Made by a program: the position numbers and the translations under genes | NCBI RefSeq assembly: GCF_000632495.1 | Contig: NZ_JFZT01000065.1 | Coordinates: 1-23,006, forward strand | Reading direction: 5' to 3' | Source of the DNA: Candidatus Acidianus copahuensis | GTDB lineage: Archaea > Thermoproteota > Thermoprotei_A > Sulfolobales > Sulfolobaceae | DNA length: 23,006 nt | The notes under the pieces: generated by a model | Databases searched by the model: none | What the model was told of the DNA's origin: nothing | The model's input: only the letters and a program-made list of their open reading frames with translations | Shown: positions 1 to 7,089 of the stretch, in pieces | Position numbering within the stretch: position 1 is the stretch's first letter | How the letters are laid out: the number at the start of each line of letters is the position of its first letter

Positions 1-1
1 T

Positions 2-505
2 ATGAGGGGGATTGTGTCCTCAATGATATTAGTGGATAGCGCGGGAATGGACTATTGGCCAACACAAACTATCTTAAGGCTAAAAGATCCTAAATGGGAC
101 GATTATATAAAACGAGTTGACATGTTAGAGGGCTTTTATAATTCACTGAGACAAGGAGTCGTAAGAAAGGAGAAAATTACCATGGAAGTAGCTAAAATGT
201 ATGCAGAACCCTTTTCGAGTAAGGAAGGTAAAAGGGCTTACTTAAGGGCAGCTAGGGCATTAGACTTTAGAGATACTTTAAAAGCACTTCCGGAGTTAAA
301 TAAGGTAAAAATTCCTACTCTAATAATTTGGGGAGATCAAGACGTATATATCCCTTACTTCCATGGAATTAGACTGTCCAATCAAATTCCAAGTTCTAAA
401 TTCATCTTACTCAAGGATATTGGACATTTTGTATCGGAAGACGATCCACTATTGCTTGCTTCAATAATCAAAGGCTTTGTAGATATTTACTTGGTCTCTG
501 AATAA
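2..505 (+). CDS. alpha/beta hydrolase, C-terminal part (5' end outside window)
   Basis: This is the C-terminal half of an alpha/beta-hydrolase-fold enzyme, probably an esterase, lipase-like or C-C hydrolase. The strand after the nucleophile elbow reads SSMILVDSAGMDYW. The late catalytic Asp sits in IIWGDQDVYIP (about residue 112), and the catalytic His is in DIGHFVSEDDP (about residue 141). The GxSxG nucleophile motif is absent and should lie just upstream of the window, so the ATG at position 2 is almost certainly an internal Met. A lid-like helical stretch (about residues 28-85) separates the two parts, as in the family. The gene ends at a TAA at 503-505. Substrate cannot be told from this part. 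Confidence 0.85.
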   Translation: MRGIVSSMILVDSAGMDYWPTQTILRLKDPKWDDYIKRVDMLEGFYNSLRQGVVRKEKITMEVAKMYAEPFSSKEGKRAYLRAARALDFRDTLKALPELNKVKIPTLIIWGDQDVYIPYFHGIRLSNQIPSSKFILLKDIGHFVSEDDPLLLASIIKGFVDIYLVSE

Positions 506-605
506 GGGAAGGAATGTTTTTTAAACTTTCTTTAGCCTAGAGTTTACTGTTTGACAGATGGCATATCTTAAGGGGTGGTAGTAGTTTATTGTAATTTGAC
601 GGTGT

Positions 606-740
606 TTTTATATAACATATTAGTGGTTAAGTGATTTTTGACCTTCAGTACGGGACAGACCAAGGTGACACATGGGCTTAAAAGTCCCTTGTAGAAGCTT
701 GCCTAGACTATACATTGAACATGGGTCTAGAGTCCAGAGG
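606..740 (+). other. possible left end of IS110-type element with hairpin
   Basis: This non-coding stretch lies directly upstream of the decayed IS110-type transposase. It has a TATA-like sequence (TTTTTATATAAC, about 605-616) and a hairpin with a perfect 6-bp stem, CTAGAC (703-708) pairing with GTCTAG (725-730). IS110-group elements carry a structured bridge RNA in the non-coding end upstream of the transposase, so this may be a relic of one. That is inference from position and pairing; I see no flanking target sequence that fixes the element's end. Confidence 0.25.
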
Positions 741-1401
741 GTGGTGAAAGCAGGGTAATAGAGGTAGATGTATCAAAAGGTAAACTCATAGTATATTGTG
801 AGAAGGATATTGAAGAAATAGCTAACAACAAGAAGGACTCTTGAGAGTTGCTAAAACTAGTTGATGAAAGCACTATTGTTGCACTAGAGCCTACTGGGGT
901 GTATTCAATACGTCCAATCGACTTCCTACTATCATGGAATGTTAAGGTTTTAAACCTCTTGGATTATGAAGGAGTAAGAATAGTGATAGAATTAACGCAA
1001 GAAACAAAGTTGAGTTTGGTGATAGTAGAGATGCTATGTCATATACTGAATTAAGGGAGCTAGTCTCAATATATTGAGGAAGGAGGCTGTTAAGGCGAGG
1101 ATTAGAAGGATCTTGTCCTTAGTTGGTTAGGGTTACTGAAACCCTCCTTGTTTCGGTGTCTTCTCCTAATCCCACTACTCGTAAGGATTTGGTTTTCTTT
1201 TCAGGGCTTTTACTAACAGTCCTTGATGAAAAGAAAAGGGTGGGATTAGGTCTAGTGTTCCTAGGGTTCATGTCCTCTTGAGTATCCCGGGTATTACTAG
1301 TCTTTCTGTTAGTGACGTTGAGCGTTTTTAGTGAAGGCCTATGTCGCTTTAGTTAATCATGATCCTCTTGTTACGTCTCCACATGAACAGAAAAAATTTT
1401 A
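740..1401 (+). pseudogene. IS110-family transposase remnant, multiple stops and frameshifts
   Basis: Pieces in three frames match the order of an IS110-family DEDD transposase. VIEVDVSKGKL (from 755) carries the first Asp, and VALEPTGVYS (about 881-910) carries the Glu. GDSRDAMSYTELREL (about 1018-1062) carries the late Asp pair of the RuvC-like domain. LLSIPGITSLSVSDVERF (about 1276-1329) is the C-terminal transposase_20-type helix-hairpin segment, and VKAYVALVNHDP follows (about 1332-1367). An in-frame TGA at 842-844 and at least three frame changes destroy it. Similarity stops near 1401, exactly where the vapB-like frame starts, so the 3' end is missing. The element can no longer move by itself. 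Confidence 0.8.
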
Positions 1402-1653
1402 GTGGGAAAAATTAAATCTCCCGTGGGATACACAGTTATCGCTGATGAAAAGGGTAGGGTTGTAATACTTAAAGAGGTTAGGGAAGAGTTAAACATAAAG
1501 AAGGGATCGTCATTAATCCTTGAAGTTAAGGACGGTATAATAGTTTTGAAAGTCAGGAAGCCTTCTCCCATGGGCATTTACGGTATTGCTGAGGAGGAAG
1601 AGGTTGATATTGAGGAAATTGAGGGAGCTTTAGGATATGAGGACATTCATTGA
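1402..1653 (+). CDS. vapB: VapB-type antitoxin with SpoVT/AbrB DNA-binding domain
   Basis: An 83-aa protein with an AbrB-type swapped-hairpin domain: GYTVIADEKGRVVILKEVRE followed by LNIKKGSSLILEVKDG (about residues 9-50). An acidic C-terminal tail (EEEEVDIEEIEG) would normally wrap and neutralise the VapC toxin. AbrB-type antitoxins also repress their own operon. The start is a GTG at 1402, because an in-frame TGA lies 18 bp upstream. No convincing promoter is visible there, since the upstream sequence is transposase remnant. The gene overlaps the ATG of the following vapC by 17 bp. That toxin gene is broken, so this antitoxin is probably an orphan. Confidence 0.75.
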   Translation: MGKIKSPVGYTVIADEKGRVVILKEVREELNIKKGSSLILEVKDGIIVLKVRKPSPMGIYGIAEEEEVDIEEIEGALGYEDIH

Positions 1654-2019
1654 CTCCAACGTTTTCGTGTACGTCCTCTTTAAGGACCCTAAATTCGGTA
1701 GGAGGTCTTTAGAGATTCTATAGACCATAAGGGAAGGTTTTACATCCACACTGGTCATTGCCCAAGTGTTGGCCCATTTAGAGAGGAGGAAAATGTTATT
1801 CTGGATTCCATAAACTATATGTCAAACTCTAATATCACCGTCATTGAGACTAAGTGGGAGGATGTCATAGAAGGGATTGATCTCCTTAAAAGAAAAAATT
1901 TGAGCCTTAAGATGTGGGATGATGCTATTATTGTTTCACGGATGAGGAGGGTGAAGACTAATAAGATTTATTCATACGATAGAGATTTAGATAATCTAGG
2001 GGTAAAAAGAGAGTTTTAA
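1637..2019 (+). pseudogene. vapC: VapC-type PIN-domain toxin, broken
   Basis: This is a PIN-domain ribonuclease of the VapC type, recognisable along its whole length but not translatable. It starts at ATG 1637 with MRTFIDSNVFVYVLF, which holds the first catalytic Asp. A TAG at 1721-1723 then interrupts the frame. The same frame continues with TSTLVIAQVLAHLERR, where the usual metal-binding Glu is a Gln. A frameshift near 1790-1815 leads to the C-terminal half (from about 1819), with MWDDAIIV and YSYDRDLDNLG holding the remaining acidic residues. The stop, the frameshift and the Glu-to-Gln change together indicate loss of toxin activity. Confidence 0.8.
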
Positions 2020-2464
2020 CAAAATCCTTTAATTTATTAGAAACCCAACCTGGAAAGAATTTAATCTAGATCGGAGAAACCTAGTTATGATTAACTCTAT
2101 GTACAAGATTCGCACTTATTAATAGCACACGGAGGCTGGTCTATGCAAGACCTAGAAAATTTTACGCATCTAGTAAAGTATTTAATTATATTGTCTATGC
2201 CTTTACTTATTATCTCTTGACAGCATTCAAACTTTTTTGTTGTCTTGTATCTTGATAAGCGTAAAACAGTATGGCAAACCAACATGGGCTATGAAGTTCC
2301 TTGGTCTAATTAAATTACAGAGGCAACGATTGCAACAACGAATATTACGTCCAACGGCAAAGCACGGTTATTCATATGTTAACCTATATCGTTTAATTAG
2401 TAAACCTTTTCGAAACAGTGATTGATTCACACATCTCTCTCCCTTTTTTTACCCAGTTTCAGTC
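2020..2464. other. 445-bp stretch without a recognisable gene
   Basis: Only short frames occur here on either strand. One plus-strand frame around 2222-2305 reads NFFVVLYLDKRKTVWQTNMG and could be a scrap of a decayed gene, but I cannot assign it to a family. A pyrimidine-rich tract (CTCTCTCCC followed by seven T) at about 2434-2450 precedes the next frame. Confidence 0.4.
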
Positions 2465-2560
2465 ATGTTTGGAGCGGATAAGGTAATAAGGGATAAGATA
2501 AACTTAACAGAACTTACCTCATCTAGTGACGTAAAGGTAAATAACGACGAACTATACTAA
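2465..2560 (+). other. in-frame upstream ORF ending in TAA directly before ATG 2561
   Basis: A 31-codon frame begins MFGADKVIRDKINLTEL and ends VNNDELY-TAA at 2558-2560. It is in exactly the same frame as the 320-aa protein, with no intervening base between the TAA and its ATG. Either it is a separate tiny ORF or it is the lost N-terminus of the downstream protein. Neither start has a clear TATA box 26 bp upstream. Confidence 0.35.
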
Positions 2561-3523
2561 ATGCTAAGGGAAATGGAGGAAATTACATACCCGTCTCTTG
2601 AGTCAGACTACGTGAAATTGTACGCAAACCTCTTCTTCCCAGTCAAAGGTAAGAGGATATGGTTTGTCCCCCTCACGCTCACGTACTTTAAGGAGACGGG
2701 AGAGTATGAAATTAGGATAGACCACTCAACTTTTAGAGCGAACAAGGGAGAAGAGCAAAGTCACATCTCTGATCAGTTAAAGAGGGTAATAAAGAGGGTC
2801 ATTGACTTTGCAAAGTTGTGTAATTGTTTTATGGAATACATACCAACAGAGCACGTTCACCCCTTATATAGGAGAGGTAGAGTGAAACTGAAATACGTAT
2901 GGGACAAACTTATGCCGATCAGTGAAGCTAAGGAGTTATGGAGGAAATACAAGGAGAACTTAAAAAATAGGCTGGAGAGCAATAAAATAATGCTTAGGGA
3001 CTACCTTACCGTAGTGTCCATTATTTATAAGTCACTGGGTAAGAAAGTTACTGGAGATCTTAAGGAGGACTACAAGAGGTATGCTGATTTTAGGGACTGC
3101 GGTTTATTAGACTTGCCCTTAGACGATAGGGACGCTTTTTATAGGTGGTATCACGATGATGAATGGGTAGGGTGTCATCCCTTTGAGGTAGTTGCTGGAG
3201 GGTTAATAAGTGCTGGTATTTTACTTTTTCCTCCAGATGAGGACGGGAGGTATACCTTGAGTGTTGGTTCTTACGTTGACGATTATGTTAAGTCTGTCAA
3301 AGGATTATTACAGTTCAAGGTTCCCTTTAGTGCTCCTTTACTTCATAAAGCACTTAAGATACTCACTGGTGAGGAGTACGTTAAGGTCAACGACTATAAC
3401 GAAGGGTTGCTTAATTTTGTATACGTTAATTATTATGACGTAAAAAGGAAAAGTAAGGTGGAGTGGGAGCAGTCAGATGGAGTGTGTTTGAAGAGGAAAT
3501 ATCTTCAAAGTAAACAGAGTTAA
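2561..3523 (+). CDS. hypothetical protein, 320 aa, unknown family
   Basis: I do not recognise this protein. It is soluble-looking and mixed in charge, with no signal peptide or membrane helix. It has Tyr- and Trp-rich segments, three Cys/His-containing spots (LCNCFMEYIPTEHVHP near residue 90, FRDCGLLDLPLDDRD near 180, WVGCHPFEVVAGG near 205), and an acidic, aromatic C-terminal third. The ATG at 2561 follows a TAA (2558-2560) directly. The same frame upstream is open back to about 2432 and contains another ATG at 2465. The true N-terminus may therefore lie upstream and have been cut by a stop mutation. Its surroundings are mobile-element debris, which suggests an acquired gene. Confidence 0.6.
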   Translation: MLREMEEITYPSLESDYVKLYANLFFPVKGKRIWFVPLTLTYFKETGEYEIRIDHSTFRANKGEEQSHISDQLKRVIKRVIDFAKLCNCFMEYIPTEHVHPLYRRGRVKLKYVWDKLMPISEAKELWRKYKENLKNRLESNKIMLRDYLTVVSIIYKSLGKKVTGDLKEDYKRYADFRDCGLLDLPLDDRDAFYRWYHDDEWVGCHPFEVVAGGLISAGILLFPPDEDGRYTLSVGSYVDDYVKSVKGLLQFKVPFSAPLLHKALKILTGEEYVKVNDYNEGLLNFVYVNYYDVKRKSKVEWEQSDGVCLKRKYLQSKQS

Positions 3524-3589
3524 GCAAAGATAACTCGAAATCTGATCTTCACGCTGTGATTTTGTAAAAAAATCATTCGCTTAAGTCTC

Positions 3590-3770
3590 AACAAGGGATT
3601 TGGGTTTTACGGACATTTATTGCCCGTAAAGCCCTTGGGCTTCACCACGTTCTAAACAAAGCTCATCATCGCGCCCCATTAGCGGGCTAACCCCACCCGC
3701 ACTGCCAAGGTGTGGGGAAACCCGCACATCCTTAATTCCACCATCCTTTACTCTTTCATAGTCCCTCCTT
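3590..3770 (-). mobile_element. solo IS200/IS605-like (TnpB-type) right-end relic with hairpin
   Basis: On the minus strand this GC-richer block reads through CCCACACC and GGTGGGGTTAGCCCGC. It ends in a strong hairpin in which GGGCTTTACGG (about 3625-3635) pairs with CCGTAAAACCC (about 3602-3612), with one mismatch. A diverged copy of the same sequence occurs on the plus strand at about 15135-15290. A dispersed block with a GC-rich structured part and a terminal palindrome fits the right end of an archaeal IS605-type element, where the TnpB guide RNA is encoded. No tnpB gene lies beside it. The assignment is inference; the hairpin and the second copy are seen. Confidence 0.45.
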
Positions 3771-3911
3771 CGGGTCTACACACCCACATGTGGGACAATA
3801 TAATATTGATTTTAGAATATATATAAGTATTTTGGTTTGAAGTGAAAATCATGAAATGTCACGGTTTTAATAAACTGCTGACAACGGCATTGTGTTAATA
3901 TATAATGTATA

Positions 3912-4688
3912 TTAGCATTTGATTTCAATAAAGCTATCGTTTAGGCAGATGCCATCCCCACCAACGTACTTTACCCCTTTTAAAGGTTCTAAAGGTCTTT
4001 TAGTTTTTGGGTCCATATTGTAGCTTTCAGCTAAACTCTTTTGCAGTCTCCTTTTCCACACTCAACACATTATGTAAACACTGTATCCCCTGAGTTCTAA
4101 TATGTAGTTGTTTATCTCTTCGTCAAACTCATCACTTAATGATGCTAATAAGACGACATAAAATTTATTATTATTGAAATTTTTATAAAACTATGAATAA
4201 TTTTTTATTAACTGTATATTATGTTTAAAACGATAATATAAAACATAATTGTTTATTCTTTTAGCTAAAAATCTTTTTTGTCTTAACCTATCTATTTTTA
4301 CGTTACCTTCAATAACATCTTTCGCTCTTATAGTGGTTATAGCTATTGTAGCCTCAGTTTTAATATTAGATTCTATTTCCTTTATAAATTCTGAGAATTT
4401 TTTTATCTCTGAGCTTTTCCTTGCTAAAACACTCAAAGCCTTATTTATATCATCGTATTCCTTATCAATCATTGACTTAACCTCATTTTTAAAATTCGAT
4501 AATCCTAACCTTCCATAAAACTCTCCCAAAACATCATACTGATTATCATTAATAGTCAGTATTCCCTCCACTGTAAAACCGTTACGTACTGTTTTATACT
4601 GTAGGTTACTTCTTAAGTCTATCATAATCCCCTTTTCCTTAGCGTAAGACTCTAGGTATTTGATTACACGATCTAGGGAAGCCTTCAT
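3912..4688 (-). pseudogene. unknown 258-codon frame interrupted by two in-frame stops
   Basis: The first 165 codons (4688 down to 4194) are open and end at a TAG (4191-4193). The same frame continues without any shift as FYKNFNNNKFYVVLLASL, meets a TGA at 4062-4064, and continues again to a TAA at 3912-3914. The N-terminal part is rich in Lys, Glu and Ile, with helical, possibly coiled-coil segments and no membrane helix. The last segment has GGDGICLNDSFIEIKC, which resembles the D-x(n)-E-x-K core of PD-(D/E)XK nucleases, but this is a weak match. A TATA box (TTTATATT on the minus strand, about 4709-4716) lies 26 bp before the ATG, so a leaderless transcript is likely. If functional, only the 165-aa form (4191-4688) is made. 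Confidence 0.55.
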
Positions 4689-4708
4689 TATAATTTTTAA
4701 TGCAAAAA

Positions 4709-4716
4709 ATATAAAC
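4709..4716 (-). promoter_or_regulatory. TATA box for the 4688 minus-strand frame
   Basis: TTTATATT on the minus strand with a purine-rich CAAAAAG just upstream as a possible BRE. Its centre is about 25-26 bp from the ATG at 4688, which predicts a leaderless mRNA. Confidence 0.5.
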
Positions 4717-5003
4717 TTTTTGAGGTTTACGCTGTATGGAATAAGTGGATGTTCCTCAAAATATTAAGGCTGTAAATAAAATGCCCTTAGTTAATTATGT
4801 GTTATAATAATCTGTTTTAAGAAAATTAACTCACTCTATAATTTAGTAAATTTCTTGGCTTACTTAAGAGCGGAAAATACGCTTATGAAAAGAATCCTTC
4901 GTTGAAGGATAGTTTATAAATAGTTAGTATCAACTCTTGATAAATCCTTTGGATTTATGTTTAACTTATCACGATCTCTTTATGTTGATTTATACTAGAT
5001 AAG

Positions 5004-5011
5004 CTTATATA
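5004..5011 (+). promoter_or_regulatory. TATA box of the vapBC operon
   Basis: CTTATATA centred near 5007, about 27 bp upstream of ATG 5035. The distance argues that the ATG at 5035, not the TTG at 5020, is the vapB start, on a leaderless transcript. Confidence 0.55.
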
Positions 5012-5034
5012 TTACTAATTTGAAAAGTAAATTG

Positions 5035-5262
5035 ATGGACAGGGTTAAGGTAACAAGAAATTACCAAGTTACAATACCCTCGTGGGTGAGGGAGAGATTA
5101 TCAATTAAAGAGGGCGACATACTAGAGGTAGAGCTGAGAGGGGACGAAATAGTTTTTAGGAAACCTAAGGCTGAGAGACCTAGGCTTAGATTAGGTAAGA
5201 AGTTAACTTTAGAGGATATAGAGAGGGCTATAGAAAGTGGAATAAATGAAAGCAGTAGTTGA
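5035..5262 (+). CDS. vapB: VapB-type AbrB-domain antitoxin
   Basis: This antitoxin neutralises the PIN toxin encoded next and very likely represses the operon. After the ATG the protein is MDRVKVTRNYQVTIPSWVRE, then LSIKEGDILEVEL and IVFRKP, the usual SpoVT/AbrB swapped-hairpin domain (about residues 1-45). The C-terminal tail LTLEDIERAIESG would bind VapC. The frame is open back to a TTG at 5020, but the TATA box at 5004-5011 and the family's usual N-terminus favour 5035 (75 aa). It overlaps vapC by 17 bp, the same overlap as in the broken pair at 1402-2019. Confidence 0.88.
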   Translation: MDRVKVTRNYQVTIPSWVRERLSIKEGDILEVELRGDEIVFRKPKAERPRLRLGKKLTLEDIERAIESGINESSS

Positions 5263-5644
5263 TACTAATGTAATAATCTTTGATCTGTTTGAGGATTCTG
5301 AGTATCATAAGGAAGCTTCTGAGCTCTTAGATAAATTAGAAGGTTGGGTAATCCCAGACATAGTGATTCATGAACTGGTTTGGTTCTTTAAGGGCTTAAA
5401 CGTTTCACTGGATTATTATACATACCTTTCCAGTTACGTCAACGACCCTAAGGCTGAAATTTCTTGTAGTTCTAGGGATGATATAGTTGATGCTTTAAAT
5501 ATTCTACGTAAGGAGGACTTATCTCTAAGTAGGTATAATGGTTTGGTAATAATGATTCACGCTTTACGCAGAAAACTGCCTATAGCGACTTTTGATAAAA
5601 GGTTACGGAGCGTATCAAGGAAGTATGGTGTTATAACGTTGTGA
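5246..5644 (+). CDS. vapC: VapC-type PIN-domain ribonuclease toxin
   Basis: A 132-aa PIN-domain protein of normal VapC length, expected to cleave RNA with metal ions when freed from VapB. The first catalytic Asp is in MKAVVDTNVIIFDLF (residue 6), the Glu is in IVIHELVWFF (about residue 43), and the last Asp is in LPIATFDKRL (about residue 117). At the third acidic position it has SRYNGLVI, where the neighbouring broken toxin has KMWDDAII, so an acidic residue may be missing and activity could be reduced. The ATG at 5246 overlaps vapB by 17 bp, indicating translational coupling. Confidence 0.88.
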   Translation: MKAVVDTNVIIFDLFEDSEYHKEASELLDKLEGWVIPDIVIHELVWFFKGLNVSLDYYTYLSSYVNDPKAEISCSSRDDIVDALNILRKEDLSLSRYNGLVIMIHALRRKLPIATFDKRLRSVSRKYGVITL

Positions 5645-5742
5645 GTTGTGGGGCAAAGTAATCGTTTATAAAGTTCTCCTCTTTAACTTTTCAAGGAGTT
5701 CCCAGCTCGTATTAAAATCGCGAATTTCAAGATAAGTAGGTT

Positions 5743-5937
5743 GCCGAGTTCATATGGATATTTAAGTGCGCGATGATGATATCCAATAATGCATTTTGAA
5801 AAGCTCTATTTAATCCTGGAATAACCAGTAGAAGAGTTGGATACTGCAATAAAGATTGAGGGCATAATAGGATAGTACCACATGAGGGTCTTGAACTGTT
5901 CTTGGATGGGTTCAATGCTTCTGGAAGAGAAAGATGA
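5743..5937 (+). pseudogene. possible M24-type peptidase remnant
   Basis: One plus-strand frame reads AEFIWIFKCAMMISNNAF, then KALFNPGITSRRVGYCNKD, then GHNRIVPHEGLELFLDGFN. TGA codons at 5797-5799 and 5857-5859 interrupt it, and it ends at 5935. The run of Ala/Met/Asn helix, NPGIT and a following helix resembles the start of the M24 (Xaa-Pro dipeptidase or methionine-aminopeptidase-like) fold, in which a PGxTE turn follows the first helix. Only a fraction of the usual length is present. The family assignment is tentative. Confidence 0.3.
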
Positions 5938-5978
5938 GATCTATGAACGGAATTGAAAAGGGAAGATAAAAGTTTTAA

Positions 5979-6698
5979 TTGCGTAATTTCTTTATATATC
6001 TTAAGGAATTTGCAAATATAATGTATGAAATGAGAAATTTGTTGTTGAGACCTTTAGTGCTATCATCGATATTTATTTTTGTGGTGATAGGGCTTTTCGT
6101 ACCCTTTAACTTGATACCAGTATGTTTTGTTGGTATAACCTTACCAGCTATGGTAGGCTCCTCCTCTATTATTTTCACAGCCATATTTCCCCTTGTGGTA
6201 ATATATCTGGCTTACGTTAATTTCGCTAGATCCAGATTAGAAGGCTCACTAGAACAAATTTTAGTTACTCCTGCAACGAGGAGTAGTGTATTCATTTCCC
6301 GTATGGTTGCTGGGACAATGGTATTACTAATATCTGTAGCAGTCTATACCTTAGCATTGGGCTTCTTCATTTGGTCATTTTTCATTGGAGTTATAACCAC
6401 TAAACTTCAAGGACTGCTCCTCTTCATACTCTTTAACTTTTTAGAGCTATTATCCCTTTACTTAATATTTATGGTCGTTGCATTTTTATCTAAAAACCAA
6501 GAGAAATATACATTACTATCTGCAATTCTCTTCGCGGTATTTGAGGGAATTACTATCTTGGGAAATACTTTTCCAAACCTCAATTGGTTACCCTATTTCT
6601 TTTCTCCGATGGGGATCTCTGAAAGTTTAAGTTCTTTAATAATGCCAGGTTTCGTTAATCCACCACCCTTAGCCTTCTGGTTTATTATCCCTCTATAG
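5979..6698 (+). CDS. ABC-2 type transporter permease, likely truncated at the C-terminus
   Basis: An integral membrane protein with about six hydrophobic helices, typical of ABC-2 permeases that export drugs, lipids or peptides with a separate ATPase. The N-terminus MRNFFIYLKEFANIMYEMRN is the usual cytoplasmic amphipathic start. The middle contains ARSRLEGSLEQILVTPATRS, the conserved cytoplasmic loop of the family. Translation must start at TTG 5979, because an in-frame TAA is directly upstream. The TAG at 6696-6698 falls inside the last helix (LAFWFIIPL), and the frame continues with FVVPPIIGIKLYSL to a TGA at 6753. No ATPase gene is adjacent, so the transporter may be non-functional. Confidence 0.75.
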   Translation: MRNFFIYLKEFANIMYEMRNLLLRPLVLSSIFIFVVIGLFVPFNLIPVCFVGITLPAMVGSSSIIFTAIFPLVVIYLAYVNFARSRLEGSLEQILVTPATRSSVFISRMVAGTMVLLISVAVYTLALGFFIWSFFIGVITTKLQGLLLFILFNFLELLSLYLIFMVVAFLSKNQEKYTLLSAILFAVFEGITILGNTFPNLNWLPYFFSPMGISESLSSLIMPGFVNPPPLAFWFIIPL

Positions 6699-6763
6699 TT
6701 TGTAGTTCCGCCGATAATTGGCATTAAATTATACTCTTTAACTGATATGCCGTGAACATTGTA

Positions 6764-6840
6764 TGTATCCAACAATTCTGTTTGTATTATCCAATTTTTG
6801 CTAAAGGTTTTAGGGTCAATGCTTAGGAACGAGGAAAGAA
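6764..6840 (+). repeat. about 80-bp dispersed repeat, copy A (inverted relative to 9605-9691)
   Basis: The sequence starts TGTATCCAACAATT, continues ATCCAATTTTTGCTAA, and ends GAGGAAAGAAGA. The minus strand at 9605-9691 carries the same sequence with about five substitutions and one indel of about 7 bp. The rest of the gap to the next gene at 7090 contains no ORF of note. Confidence 0.75.
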
Positions 6841-7037
6841 GAATTACTTGAATGCTTTAAAAACCAAGGAAAGTAAACGAAACAAAAAATACTCGCGTGA
6901 AAGGAAGTGCTTTCCAGCAAGATTAATAAAAGAGACAAGAGCAAAGTCGATGAAAATATTCTTCACGATCTATAACAAATTCCTCTCAGAGAGGAGAAAC
7001 TGCTGAATACACACTAACTACTGAGGTGGAAAAAATT

Positions 7038-7079
7038 TTTATAAAACTTTTATTTATTTTAAACTCAGATGTGAAGGAG
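7038..7079 (+). promoter_or_regulatory. TATA box and Shine-Dalgarno of the surface-protein gene
   Basis: TTTATAAAA at 7038-7046 predicts transcription from about 7068, giving a leader of about 22 nt. The leader contains GAAGGAG (7073-7079), 10 bases before the ATG at 7090. A leadered mRNA with a ribosome binding site fits a well-expressed exported protein. Confidence 0.5.
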
Positions 7080-7089
7080 ATGTTTAGGC

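Noticed and set aside
4249..4518. 89-aa plus-strand hydrophobic ORF
   Set aside because: Antisense of the Lys/Glu-rich minus-strand frame, which has the TATA box; the hydrophobic look is a strand artefact.
1721..6698. Idea that in-frame TAG codons encode pyrrolysine or reflect a changed code
   Set aside because: TAG and TGA both occur in broken frames, frameshifts accompany some, and intact genes here end normally; Sulfolobales are not known to decode TAG as pyrrolysine.
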